NCBI GenBank assembly: GCA_020555865.1
Contig: JAJCJJ010000005.1
Coordinates: 172,354 to 236,353 of the forward strand
From: a bacterium 210917-DFI.7.65
GTDB taxonomy: Bacteria; Bacillota; Clostridia; Oscillospirales; Oscillospiraceae
Direction of reading: 5' to 3'
Length of the DNA: 64,000 bases
Shown here: in pieces, positions 7,544-15,799 of the stretch
How positions within the stretch are numbered: position 1 is the stretch's first letter
How the letters are laid out: the number at the start of each line of letters is the position of its first letter
Made by a program: the position numbers and the translations under genes
Notes under the pieces: model-generated
Told to the model about the DNA's origin: nothing
Database searches by the model: none
What the model saw: only the letters and a program-made list of their open reading frames with translations

Positions 7544-9724
7544 TTACAGATGCATTACGCGGTCTTTGATTTCCTGCGTTCGGCCCTGATTCCAGAACTG
7601 GGTGCCGATGTAGCCGCAGGTGCGCCGGGCCACATTCATCTTGTTCTGATCGTGGTTTTTGCATTGGGGACACTCCCAAATCAGCTTGCCGTGCTCATCG
7701 GTGACAATCTGGATCTCGCCCTCATAGCCGCACACCTGGCAATAATCGCTCTTGGTGTTCAGCTCGGCATACATAATATGGTCGTAAATAAATTTCATCA
7801 CGTCCAGCACCGCTTCGAGGTTATTCTGCATGTTTGGCACTTCCACATAGCTGATTGCTCCGCCGGGGGAAAGCTTCTGGAACTGCGCCTCAAATTCCAG
7901 CTTGGAATAGGCATCAATCTGCTCAGCAACATGGATATGATAGCTGTTGGTGATATAATTCTTGTCCGTAACGCCGGGGATCACACCGAAACGCTTTTGC
8001 AGACACTTGGCAAATTTATAGGTAGTGGATTCCAGCGGCGTACCGTAAAGGCTGAAATCAATATGCTCTTTGGCCTTCCATGCAGCAGTGGCCTCGTTGA
8101 GGTGCTTCATCACCTCCAGGGCAAAGGGTGTGGCGGACGGGTCTGTGTGACTCTTCCCGGTCATATACTTCACGCACTCATAGAGCCCGGCATAGCCCAG
8201 GGAAATGGTGGAATAGCCGCCAAACAGCAGCTTGTCGATGGGTTCGTCCTTCTTCAGGCGCGCCAGGGCGCCATACTGCCACAAAATAGGGGCCGCATCG
8301 GACTTGGTGCCCAGCAGGCGGCGGTGACGGCACATCAGGGCGCGGTAGCACAAATCCAGCCGTTCATCAAAAATCTTCCAGAAGCGCTCCATATCGCCGC
8401 CGGAACTGAGCGCCACATCCACCAGATTGATGGTGACCACGCCCTGGTTGAAGCGGCCGTAATACTTGGGCTTTCCGGTTTCAGGATCCACATAGGGAGT
8501 CAGAAAGCTGCGGCAGCCCATGCAGGTATAGCAGTGGCCCTCGCCGTTCTTGTCCACTTTATTTTTGAGCATGACCTTTTCGGAGATATAGTCCGGCACC
8601 ATGCGCTTGGCCGTGCACTTGGCGGCCAGCTGCGTCAGATAATAATAAGGGGAATCCTCGTGGATATTCTCCTCTTCCAGCACGTAGATCAGCTTGGGGA
8701 ACGCCGGAGTAATCCACACGCCGGCTTCATTCTTCACGCCGCGAATGCGCTGGTTGAGCATTTCCTCGATGATGATCGCCAGATCGTTCCGGGTGCGGGC
8801 GTCCTCCGCCTCACCCAAGTACATGAACACCGTGACAAAGGGGGCCTGGCCGTTGGTGGTCATCAGCGTGACCACCTGATACTGAATGGTTTGTACGCCG
8901 CGGCGGATCTCTTCGCGCAGGCGCTTTTCCACAATCCCGGAAATCTGCTCCTCATCGGCGGCGGCGCCCAGGGACTGCAGCTCCGCTTCCACATCCCTGC
9001 GGATTTTATGGCGGCTGACATCCACAAAGGGGGCCAGGTGCGTCAGGGAAATGGATTGCCCACCGTACTGGGAAGATGCCACCTGTGCGATGATCTGGGT
9101 GGCGATATTGCAGGCGGTGGAAAAGGAGTGCGGTTTTTCGATCATGGTGCCGGAAATAACCGTGCCATTCTGCAGCATATCTTCCAGGTTCACCAGGTCG
9201 CAGTTATGCATGTGCTGGGCAAAATAATCGGCGTCATGGAAGTGGATGATGCCCTGCTCATGGGCCTCCACAATATCCTGGGGCAGCAGAATGCGCTTGG
9301 TGATATCCTTGCTGACCTCGCCAGCCATATAGTCGCGCTGCACCGAGTTCACGGTGGGATTTTTGTTGGAATTTTCCTGCTTGACCTCTTCGTTGTTGCA
9401 CTCGATGAGAGCCAGGATCTGCTCGTCCGTGGTGTTGGATTTACGCACCAGGGAACGGGTATAGCGATAAGTAATATAACTGCGGGCCAAGGCATAGGCG
9501 CTGTGGGCCATGATCTGTTCCTCCACCAGATCCTGGATCTCCTCCACAGATGGTGCGTGGCTCATAACCTTGCATTTGTTCTCCACTTTGGTCGCAATCT
9601 CGCGGATCTGGGCAGCGGTCAGCTTGTCCGCCTCGCGCATCTCGTTGTTGCCCTTGGTGATGGCGGCAATGATTTTGGTAATATCAAAATCCACTTCGCA
9701 GCCGCTGCGTTTAATAATTTTCAT
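7544..9724 (-). CDS. nrdD: Anaerobic (class III) ribonucleoside-triphosphate reductase
   Basis: A 726-residue glycyl radical enzyme that makes deoxyribonucleotides without oxygen. Residues 1-95 form an ATP-cone regulatory domain (KRSGCEVDFDITKIIAAI). The central barrel carries the CYTCMGCRSFL segment. Near the C terminus are the zinc-site pairs CQVCG and CPQC, and the radical loop RRTCGYIG, where the Gly carries the radical. It is activated by NrdG, encoded next. The long upstream gap holds three NrdR-like boxes. Start at 9724 follows GAAGGAGAG. The gene marks an anaerobic lifestyle. Confidence 0.96.
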   Translation of the reverse strand: MKIIKRSGCEVDFDITKIIAAITKGNNEMREADKLTAAQIREIATKVENKCKVMSHAPSVEEIQDLVEEQIMAHSAYALARSYITYRYTRSLVRKSNTTDEQILALIECNNEEVKQENSNKNPTVNSVQRDYMAGEVSKDITKRILLPQDIVEAHEQGIIHFHDADYFAQHMHNCDLVNLEDMLQNGTVISGTMIEKPHSFSTACNIATQIIAQVASSQYGGQSISLTHLAPFVDVSRHKIRRDVEAELQSLGAAADEEQISGIVEKRLREEIRRGVQTIQYQVVTLMTTNGQAPFVTVFMYLGEAEDARTRNDLAIIIEEMLNQRIRGVKNEAGVWITPAFPKLIYVLEEENIHEDSPYYYLTQLAAKCTAKRMVPDYISEKVMLKNKVDKNGEGHCYTCMGCRSFLTPYVDPETGKPKYYGRFNQGVVTINLVDVALSSGGDMERFWKIFDERLDLCYRALMCRHRRLLGTKSDAAPILWQYGALARLKKDEPIDKLLFGGYSTISLGYAGLYECVKYMTGKSHTDPSATPFALEVMKHLNEATAAWKAKEHIDFSLYGTPLESTTYKFAKCLQKRFGVIPGVTDKNYITNSYHIHVAEQIDAYSKLEFEAQFQKLSPGGAISYVEVPNMQNNLEAVLDVMKFIYDHIMYAELNTKSDYCQVCGYEGEIQIVTDEHGKLIWECPQCKNHDQNKMNVARRTCGYIGTQFWNQGRTQEIKDRVMHL

Positions 9725-9827
9725 CGGTGGCTCTCTCCTTCTCGTGCTGCTCTCTCATGTATGTAAAAATGCATTGGAGCAAACAACTTTGTTTTGCTCC
9801 ATGCCACGCTGTGCGGTTTCCATGATA

Positions 9828-9841
9828 ACAAGATATTGTGG
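9828..9841. promoter_or_regulatory. NrdR-like box 1
   Basis: CCACAATATCTTGT on the minus strand resembles the NrdR consensus (acaCwAtATaTwGtgt, from memory), about 100 bp upstream of nrdD. Confidence 0.5.
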
Positions 9842-9946
9842 TTTGGTCAAGGGGCTGAACCGCAATTCATGCCATTTCAGGCCCTCCAAGAACAAACAAA
9901 AATATTCCGCATTTTTTGTATATTGCTACAAATCCGGAACAATTTT

Positions 9947-9960
9947 CAGGATATCTTGTG
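9947..9960. promoter_or_regulatory. NrdR-like box 2
   Basis: CAGGATATCTTGTG shares the ATATCTTGTG half with boxes 1 and 3 in the gap between nrdD and the RICIN gene; its left half is degraded. Confidence 0.4.
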
Positions 9961-10036
9961 CTTTTCACGCACTTTTTCCGGTATTTCGGACAGCTTTTCC
10001 GCTCACTCTCTCCTAGATCTGCCGCGCAGCACAAAA

Positions 10037-10050
10037 CACAATATCTTGTG
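10037..10050. promoter_or_regulatory. NrdR-like box 3
   Basis: CACAATATCTTGTG, a nearly symmetric copy and the best match of the three. The 9725-10280 gap otherwise holds only the RICIN promoter and AT-rich sequence. Confidence 0.5.
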
Positions 10051-10162
10051 GTTTGCTTTGCACCAACAGCCATGCTGTTTTCCTCTGGCACCCCGGCGCG
10101 GCGCAGCAGTCCCCAGGTGGAAATTTCCCTTGAAAAAAGCGTCTTTTTCGCCTTTTTTCCAC

Positions 10163-10191
10163 TTTCAAAGCGTTGCAAAGCATGCTATAAT
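10163..10191 (+). promoter_or_regulatory. Predicted promoter of the RICIN-domain gene
   Basis: TTTCAA, 17 bp, TATAAT, about 90 bp before the start codon. Confidence 0.6.
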
Positions 10192-10280
10192 ATGTATAGA
10201 TACTGCGGCGCACAGGCGCGGCCCCACCGCGCTCCACCGGCATGCCGCAGCATGGTTTTTGATACAAAGGAGGCTTCCCC

Positions 10281-10991
10281 ATGAAAAAGAAAACTTCCGA
10301 GACTGTCATCGTTGAAGGTCGATTCTATACCATTGCTTCTCCCAATGGAAGAGTACTGGAGGTGGCCAATTACAATCCCGAGTCCGGCGCGGCCATCCAG
10401 CTGTGGGATTACGCCGGCGCCCAGTGGCAGCAGTGGACCTTCGTCCCCGTCGGCGCGGACACCTACCGCATCTGCAACCGTTTTACCGGCAAAGCCATTG
10501 ATTTGTGCCTGGGCGGCACGGCGGATGGCACCTGGCTGCACCAGTGGGACTGCAACACCGGCCGCGGCCAGCAGTGGAAACTGGAGCCGACGGAGGACGG
10601 TTATGTCCGCTTCCGCTCCGTGCTCGCCGGCAAATACCTCGATCTCTACCAGGCGTTCAGCGGCAACGGCGGCCGCGCCCAGATCTGGTCGGACAACGAA
10701 GGCACCAATCAGCGCTGGATCCTGAAAGACGTGACGGATAAAAACGCCATCCGCCCCAGCGCGGCACAGCTGGAAAAGCGCGTGAAGGAGCAGGTGGAGG
10801 AGGCCGCACAGGAAGCGGCAAAGGCCGCCAAAAAGGCTGCCCGTAAAGCGCCGGCCAAAAAGAGCGCCGCCAAAACCACTGCCACCCGCACCTGCCGTGC
10901 GAAAAAAACAGCGGAGACTTCCGCAGCAGAAACAGCCGCCAAACCCCGTCGCCCCCGCAAGAGCACTTCAAAAAGCGACGAAACCACCTAA
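10281..10991 (+). CDS. Ricin B-type lectin domain protein with Lys/Ala-rich histone-like tail
   Basis: 236 residues in two parts. Residues about 10-149 form one beta-trefoil ricin-B domain with three QxW repeats (QQWTF at 50, QQWKL at 98, QRWIL at 144), a fold that usually binds sugars. Residues about 160-236 are a disordered, strongly basic tail rich in Ala, Lys, Pro and Thr with AKKAARKAPAKKSAAK-type repeats, like histone H1-like nucleic-acid-binding tails. There is no signal peptide or membrane helix, so the protein should be cytoplasmic. The ATG follows AAAGGAGG. It stands alone with its own promoter and terminator. Function unknown. Confidence 0.8.
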   Translation: MKKKTSETVIVEGRFYTIASPNGRVLEVANYNPESGAAIQLWDYAGAQWQQWTFVPVGADTYRICNRFTGKAIDLCLGGTADGTWLHQWDCNTGRGQQWKLEPTEDGYVRFRSVLAGKYLDLYQAFSGNGGRAQIWSDNEGTNQRWILKDVTDKNAIRPSAAQLEKRVKEQVEEAAQEAAKAAKKAARKAPAKKSAAKTTATRTCRAKKTAETSAAETAAKPRRPRKSTSKSDETT

Positions 10992-11006
10992 TTCCCGCAC
11001 AGTACA

Positions 11007-11037
11007 AGCGCCCGACCGGATGGCCGGGCGCTTTTTT
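11007..11037 (+). terminator. Terminator after the RICIN-domain gene
   Basis: Stem AGCGCCCG.CC/GG.CGGGCGCT followed by six T residues. Confidence 0.8.
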
Positions 11038-11075
11038 CGCTGCCTTCCCCGCCTGAAAGCAAGCGCGGCGAACGT

Positions 11076-11122
11076 ATCGACGGCGAAACAGCTCAATCCC
11101 AAAAAAGCTGTTTCGCCGCCGA
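11076..11122. repeat. 18-bp inverted repeat, hairpin of unknown role
   Basis: Arms ATCGACGGCGAAACAGCT and AGCTGTTTCGCCGCCGAT differ at one position and enclose an 11-nt loop. No T-run follows. It lies between the RICIN terminator and the ABC-F promoter. Confidence 0.5.
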
Positions 11123-11160
11123 TAAAAGGAGATAAAAGATGAATGTACTTTGGCGTTTTA

Positions 11161-11180
11161 TTCGTTAATATTTTAACGAA
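11161..11180. promoter_or_regulatory. Perfect palindrome, possible operator
   Basis: TTCGTTAA-TATT-TTAACGAA, 8-bp arms, in AT-rich DNA about 120 bp upstream of the predicted ABC-F promoter. No regulator was matched to it. Confidence 0.4.
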
Positions 11181-11299
11181 CTTTACATATCTACTATACA
11201 CAATTCTTCCGCGCCAGTCAATCAGCGTTTTACCCGAAATTTGCCCTCTTTTTTTGACACAGCGTTCACCCTCCCCTCCTGCACAGCCGGTTCCGGGGC

Positions 11300-11328
11300 T
11301 TGCCAGCAGGCCAAAGTATGAGTATACT
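11300..11328 (+). promoter_or_regulatory. Predicted promoter of the ABC-F gene
   Basis: TTGCCA, 17 bp, TATACT, with about 70 bp of leader before the start codon. Confidence 0.6.
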
Positions 11329-11401
11329 ATGAGAAACGATCTCCCGCCTCTGTGCGGAGCGCCCTTTGATGGGAAAAACGATTTGACAGGAGCAATGCGC
11401 T

Positions 11402-13174
11402 ATGATCCTTTCCGCCCAGCAGCTTTCCATTCATTTTGGGATGCGGCCCATTCTGCAGCAAGCCGACTTCTACCTGGAAGACCATGATAAAGTGGGTATC
11501 GTGGGTCTGAACGGCGCTGGAAAAAGCACTCTGCTGCGCCTGCTCGCCGGTGCGGAAGAGGCGGACGCAGGCCAAGTGATTCTTTCCGCCGGAGTGCGCC
11601 GTTCCTTTCTCCCCCAGCGGCCGGACATGGATGCCGATGCCTCCGTGCTTGCCCAGGTGATGGCAGATGCGCAGAGCAGTGCGGAATATGAATGCAAAGC
11701 CATGCTGCAGCGGCTGGGCCTGGAGGATTACAATGCACCGGTGGGAACGCTGTCTGGCGGACAGCGCAAGCGGGCGGCTCTGGCCGCGGCCCTGCTGCGC
11801 CCGGCGGAGCTTTTGCTGCTGGACGAACCCACCAACCATCTGGACAGCGAAAGTATTATATGGCTGGAAGATTATCTGCGCGCCTTCCGGGGCAGCCTCG
11901 TCATGGTCACCCACGACCGCTATTTCCTGGAGCGGGTGTGCAACCGCATCGTGGAAGTGGACCGCGGAAAGCTGTATTGCTATGAAGCCAATTATTCCCG
12001 TTATCTCGCCCTGAAAGCCGAGCGTTTGGAAATGGCGGAAGCCGCCGAGCGTAAACGGCAGGCTCTGCTGCGCCGGGAAACAGCCTGGATCCAGCGGGGC
12101 GCCCGCGCCAGAAGCACCAAGAGCCGTGACCGCATCGAACGCTATGAAGCTTTGAAGGCGCAGTCCGCCCCGGAGACGGACACTCAGGTCTCCCTGTCCT
12201 CTGCTTCCACTCGCATGGGCAAAAAGTGCATCGAACTGATCGGCGTGGAAAAATATTTTGCGGGAAAGTGTGTGCTCCAGCCTTTTTCCTGTCCCATCGG
12301 CCGACGCGCCCGCATCGGTGTAGTGGGCCGCAACGGCGCGGGAAAAAGCACCCTGCTCAATCTGATCGCCGGGACACTGGCGCCGGACAGCGGCACGGTA
12401 GAGGTGGGCCAGACGGTGCGCATTGGCTATTTTACCCAAGAGGGCGACCGGACCATGGACGAGCGGGAGCGGGTGTACGATTTCATCACCGGCATCGCCC
12501 GGGAGATCCACACCGACGAAGGCACTTTTACTGCCGCACAGATGCTCGAACAGTTTCTGTTCCCCGGCGAGACTCAGCGCAAATTTATCGGCGGCCTGTC
12601 CGGCGGCGAACGGCGGCGGCTGTATCTGCTCAGTGTCCTTATGGGCGCCCCCAACGTATTGCTGATGGACGAGCCGACCAATGACCTGGATACCGAAACG
12701 CTGACCGTTCTGGAGGATTATCTGCACTCTTTTCAGGGTGCCGTGATCGCCGTGTCCCACGATCGATATTTTCTGGACAAGCTCGCAGAAGAAATCTTCG
12801 AAATCTGCCCGGGCGGCGCCGTGCACCGTTATACGGGCAACTGGTCGGACTACGCCGCCAAACGCCCCGCCCCGGCCCAAGAGCATCCGATGAAAAAAAG
12901 TCCTTCCACGTCCCCGGCACCGAAAGCAAAGCCGCAGAAGCGGAAGTTCTCCTACAAGGAACAGCGGGAATTTGAAACCATCGACGACGACCTCGCCGCC
13001 CTGGAAGAGCAGCTCGCCCAGTGCGAGGCTGCCATGAGCGCTGCAGGCAGCGATTATGTGAAGCTCCAGACTCTCTGTGCGCAAAAAGAGGCTCTCACCC
13101 AGCAGCTGGAAGAAAAAACGGCCCGTTGGCTCTATCTCAACGAATTGGCCGAACAAATTGCCGCGCAAACCTGA
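11402..13174 (+). CDS. ABC-F family ATPase, Uup-like
   Basis: A 590-residue soluble twin-ATPase protein. Domain 1 has Walker A GLNGAGKST, LSGGQRKR and LLLDEPTNHLD; domain 2 (from about residue 277) has GRNGAGKST, LSGGERRR and LLMDEPTNDLD; both end in the THDRYFL/SHDRYFL switch. The linker between them is the charged helical region that reaches into the ribosome in ABC-F factors. A Lys-rich segment and a C-terminal coiled coil (from about residue 505, KRKFSYKEQREFE) point to the Uup branch rather than EttA. No membrane partner is encoded nearby. Likely a translation or DNA-stability factor; drug resistance cannot be judged. Confidence 0.88.
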   Translation: MILSAQQLSIHFGMRPILQQADFYLEDHDKVGIVGLNGAGKSTLLRLLAGAEEADAGQVILSAGVRRSFLPQRPDMDADASVLAQVMADAQSSAEYECKAMLQRLGLEDYNAPVGTLSGGQRKRAALAAALLRPAELLLLDEPTNHLDSESIIWLEDYLRAFRGSLVMVTHDRYFLERVCNRIVEVDRGKLYCYEANYSRYLALKAERLEMAEAAERKRQALLRRETAWIQRGARARSTKSRDRIERYEALKAQSAPETDTQVSLSSASTRMGKKCIELIGVEKYFAGKCVLQPFSCPIGRRARIGVVGRNGAGKSTLLNLIAGTLAPDSGTVEVGQTVRIGYFTQEGDRTMDERERVYDFITGIAREIHTDEGTFTAAQMLEQFLFPGETQRKFIGGLSGGERRRLYLLSVLMGAPNVLLMDEPTNDLDTETLTVLEDYLHSFQGAVIAVSHDRYFLDKLAEEIFEICPGGAVHRYTGNWSDYAAKRPAPAQEHPMKKSPSTSPAPKAKPQKRKFSYKEQREFETIDDDLAALEEQLAQCEAAMSAAGSDYVKLQTLCAQKEALTQQLEEKTARWLYLNELAEQIAAQT

Positions 13175-13295
13175 TATTCCCCGGTCCGTCTGTTGCCGTT
13201 GCCACGGAACGCGGGCCGGTTTCTTTTTATAATTATAAAATGAATAAAGTCCCGGTTTTCCCGTCCGCAGGGTAAACCGGCAAGGGGCGATTGTT

Positions 13296-14513
13296 ATGAG
13301 TTTACACAATACCGTATCCGGCAACCGCGTACACATCGGCTTTTTCGGCCGCCGCAACGCAGGAAAATCCAGCTTAGTCAACGCCGTGACCGGCCAAAAT
13401 CTGGCTGTGGTGTCTGCTGTGCCGGGCACCACCACCGATCCGGTGCAAAAAGCCATGGAACTGCTGCCCATGGGGCCAGTACTGATCATTGACACGCCGG
13501 GCATCGATGACGAGGGCGCCCTGGGCGCACTGCGTGTGCAGAAAACACAGCAGGTGCTGCACAAGACTGATGTGGCGGTTCTGGTGGTGGATGCTTCCGT
13601 CGGAAAATCCGACACAGATGAAGAACTGATCGCCCTGTTCCGGGAGCAGGGGATCCCCTTTTTGGTAGCCTACAACAAATGCGACCTGCTCAGCAGACCG
13701 CCGGAGGCACCGGAAGGCGAACGGGCCGTGTTTCTCAGTGCGCAGCACAAAACCAACATCGACACGCTGAAGGAATCCATTGCCGCCCTGTCCGCCCCGG
13801 AGGATAAGCGGCCCATTGTTGGCGATCTGCTGCAGCGCGGCGACTTGGCCATACTGGTAACGCCCATTGACTCCGCCGCTCCCAAAGGCCGGCTCATTCT
13901 GCCTCAGCAGCAAACGATCCGGGATGTTCTGGACAGCGGCGCCGGCGCTGTAGTAGTAAAAGAGACCGAGCTGTCTCACATGCTTTCCTGCCTGGCTCAA
14001 ACGCCCCGCATCGTCATCACCGACAGCCAGGCTTTTGCCCCAGTGGCCGCCATTGTGCCGGAAGACATCCCACTGACGTCCTTTTCAATTCTCTTTGCCC
14101 GGCACAAGGGTGATTTGATCCAGGCCGTGCGCGGGGCAGCCGCATTGGAAACCGTGCAGGACGGCGATACCATTCTGATTTCCGAGGGCTGCACCCATCA
14201 CCGCCAGTGCGACGATATCGGCTCGGTGAAACTGCCCCGCTGGATCCGCGGGCATACCGGCAAAGAATTGCGCTTTGTCTTCTCCTCCGGCACAGAATTC
14301 CCAGAAGATCTGTCACCGTACCGCCTGATCGTGCACTGCGGCGGCTGCATGCTCAATCCCCGCCAGATGCGTTACCGCCAGAAATGCGCCGCCGAACAGG
14401 GTGTTCCCATGACCAACTACGGCGTGCTGATCGCCCACATACAGGGTATCCTTCCCCGTGCTCTGGCGCCCTTTCCGGCCGCTGCCGCCGCTTTGACCGC
14501 CGGCCGGCTCTGA
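13296..14513 (+). CDS. hydF: [FeFe]-hydrogenase maturation GTPase HydF
   Basis: A 405-residue scaffold protein on which the hydrogenase two-iron subcluster is completed. Residues 1-165 are a GTPase domain with GRRNAGKSS (18-26), DTPGID and NKCD. The C-terminal cluster domain has the HydF ligand set Cys299-x-His301 and His347-Cys348-x-x-Cys351. The ATG follows AAGGGG. HydE, HydG and the hydrogenase itself are not in the window, so the maturation genes are scattered. Its presence implies that the organism makes an [FeFe]-hydrogenase and is an anaerobe. Confidence 0.95.
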   Translation: MSLHNTVSGNRVHIGFFGRRNAGKSSLVNAVTGQNLAVVSAVPGTTTDPVQKAMELLPMGPVLIIDTPGIDDEGALGALRVQKTQQVLHKTDVAVLVVDASVGKSDTDEELIALFREQGIPFLVAYNKCDLLSRPPEAPEGERAVFLSAQHKTNIDTLKESIAALSAPEDKRPIVGDLLQRGDLAILVTPIDSAAPKGRLILPQQQTIRDVLDSGAGAVVVKETELSHMLSCLAQTPRIVITDSQAFAPVAAIVPEDIPLTSFSILFARHKGDLIQAVRGAAALETVQDGDTILISEGCTHHRQCDDIGSVKLPRWIRGHTGKELRFVFSSGTEFPEDLSPYRLIVHCGGCMLNPRQMRYRQKCAAEQGVPMTNYGVLIAHIQGILPRALAPFPAAAAALTAGRL

Positions 14514-14556
14514 GCATCGTTCCTGTTTTCCAGACACAAAACTCCGGGACAACTGC

Positions 14557-14604
14557 AAAAAAGCGCACCGGGAGGCGCGGCCGCAGGGCCGCGCCTCCCG
14601 GTGC
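14557..14604 (-). terminator. Strong terminator at the end of the hpd-hemerythrin operon
   Basis: A perfect 18-bp stem (GCACCGGGAGGCGCGGCC and its complement) with loop GCAG, followed on the minus strand by GCGC and six T residues. It lies 58 bp after the hemerythrin stop. Confidence 0.85.
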
Positions 14605-14661
14605 TTTGGGTGATGATAGAGGTAGATTGTTGGCAAATGAAAAGATCAGAGTGTGGTTCGC

Positions 14662-15093
14662 TCACATCAGGTTATCCATCTGATTGCCCGAACGGTGGTT
14701 TTTCCATTCGATCATTTTCAGATCCATCCCTTTGATATGGACAATCAGCCAGTTGGTGATTTCCTGCTCCACCTGGTCGGCAAAATCCTCGGTTGCGCCT
14801 TCTTCCATCAGCTTCTGATACAGCCCCTTGACCGTTTCCACAAAAGCGTCATGCGCAGCTTTGTGCTCGGTAAAGAGGGGATACTTATCCTCCTGCATCA
14901 GCTTCTCTTCGCCGCCGAAGTGGAACACAGTATACTGCATCAGAAATGCCAGGGCATTTTTCGCCTCGTCGGTGCCCTTACCGCTGTCAATGGCTTCGTA
15001 AAGCTTGTTAATGGTGTTGATCAGTTCCTGATGCTGTGCGTCGATAATAGCATTGTGTGTATACAAGCTCGGCAAAAATTCTGCTTTCTTCAT
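14662..15093 (-). CDS. Bacteriohemerythrin
   Basis: A 143-residue four-helix protein that binds O2 at a di-iron site. The ligand pattern is present: His in THNAIIDAQHQEL, the HFGGEE pair, HKAAHD and HIKGMD near the C terminus. The ATG at 15093 overlaps the stop of the DUF4125 gene (TAATG) and has GGAGG upstream, so it is translationally coupled. It is the last gene of the seven-gene run headed by hpdB. In that setting an oxygen-scavenging or -sensing role that protects the glycyl radical enzyme is plausible, but this is inference. Confidence 0.88.
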   Translation of the reverse strand: MKKAEFLPSLYTHNAIIDAQHQELINTINKLYEAIDSGKGTDEAKNALAFLMQYTVFHFGGEEKLMQEDKYPLFTEHKAAHDAFVETVKGLYQKLMEEGATEDFADQVEQEITNWLIVHIKGMDLKMIEWKNHRSGNQMDNLM

Positions 15094-15737
15094 TACTTTA
15101 AGACCTCCAAAAAATTTGTCTGACCACGTTTTTCCCGGTAGCTCCGTTCCACATCCTCCAGAGAATGCCATCCCTGCAGGCGGGCCTGATTTTCCCGGAC
15201 CTCTGTCGTCAAATTCCGCCCCTGCTCCCGGCAGGAGAGTACAAAAGTGTGGTAGCGCTTTTCCGTACGCTCAGAATACGTGGCAAGTTCCCCGCGCATA
15301 TAGGTCTCCACAGACGTGGATTCCGGGGTATCCTCCTCGGTGTGCAGCGGCCGGCCCCGGGCGCCGATGGTGGGATAGCGCGCAGCGAATTCCTCCGCCC
15401 AGGCCACCTGAACGGCCACCGTTTCCTGCATCCGCTCACGGCGCTCCGGTGAAAACACCGGCAGCACGTGGCACACCTTTTTGAATTCCTCCGGTAAAGC
15501 ATACATCATCATCCATGCATACTTTTCAAACACCAGATTGCGCCCCACCGCTTCGGCCTGCTTCAGATCGTCCAGATAACTGCGCAGAATGAAATCCGGC
15601 CACACCAGAAACTGGCTCGCACGCATGGTGCGGAACACGGCAAAATGATCCTGGCAGGCAGCGCGGCCGCCGCGGTTGTTGACCTTGCCCAGCATAACGT
15701 ATTCCTTTTGAATAATGCGTTCGATGGTTTCGTCCAC
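15093..15737 (-). CDS. DUF4125 family protein
   Basis: A 214-residue soluble protein that I recognise as DUF4125: the N-terminal NNRGGRAACQDHFAVFRTMRASQF block, a GRNLVFEKYAWMM helix, WAEEFAARYP and TSVETYMRGELATYSE. No catalytic motif or membrane segment is evident, and the family function is unknown. The start is a GTG at 15737. It sits 62 bp after the MFS transporter gene and is coupled to the hemerythrin gene. Its place in the operon suggests a role alongside aromatic-acid decarboxylation or its protection. Confidence 0.75.
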   Translation of the reverse strand: MDETIERIIQKEYVMLGKVNNRGGRAACQDHFAVFRTMRASQFLVWPDFILRSYLDDLKQAEAVGRNLVFEKYAWMMMYALPEEFKKVCHVLPVFSPERRERMQETVAVQVAWAEEFAARYPTIGARGRPLHTEEDTPESTSVETYMRGELATYSERTEKRYHTFVLSCREQGRNLTTEVRENQARLQGWHSLEDVERSYREKRGQTNFLEVLK

Positions 15738-15799
15738 GCAGTTCTCACCTGCCCTTTGTCATTTCACAATTCATCCGCAGAGGAATCCAGCCGGAACGC

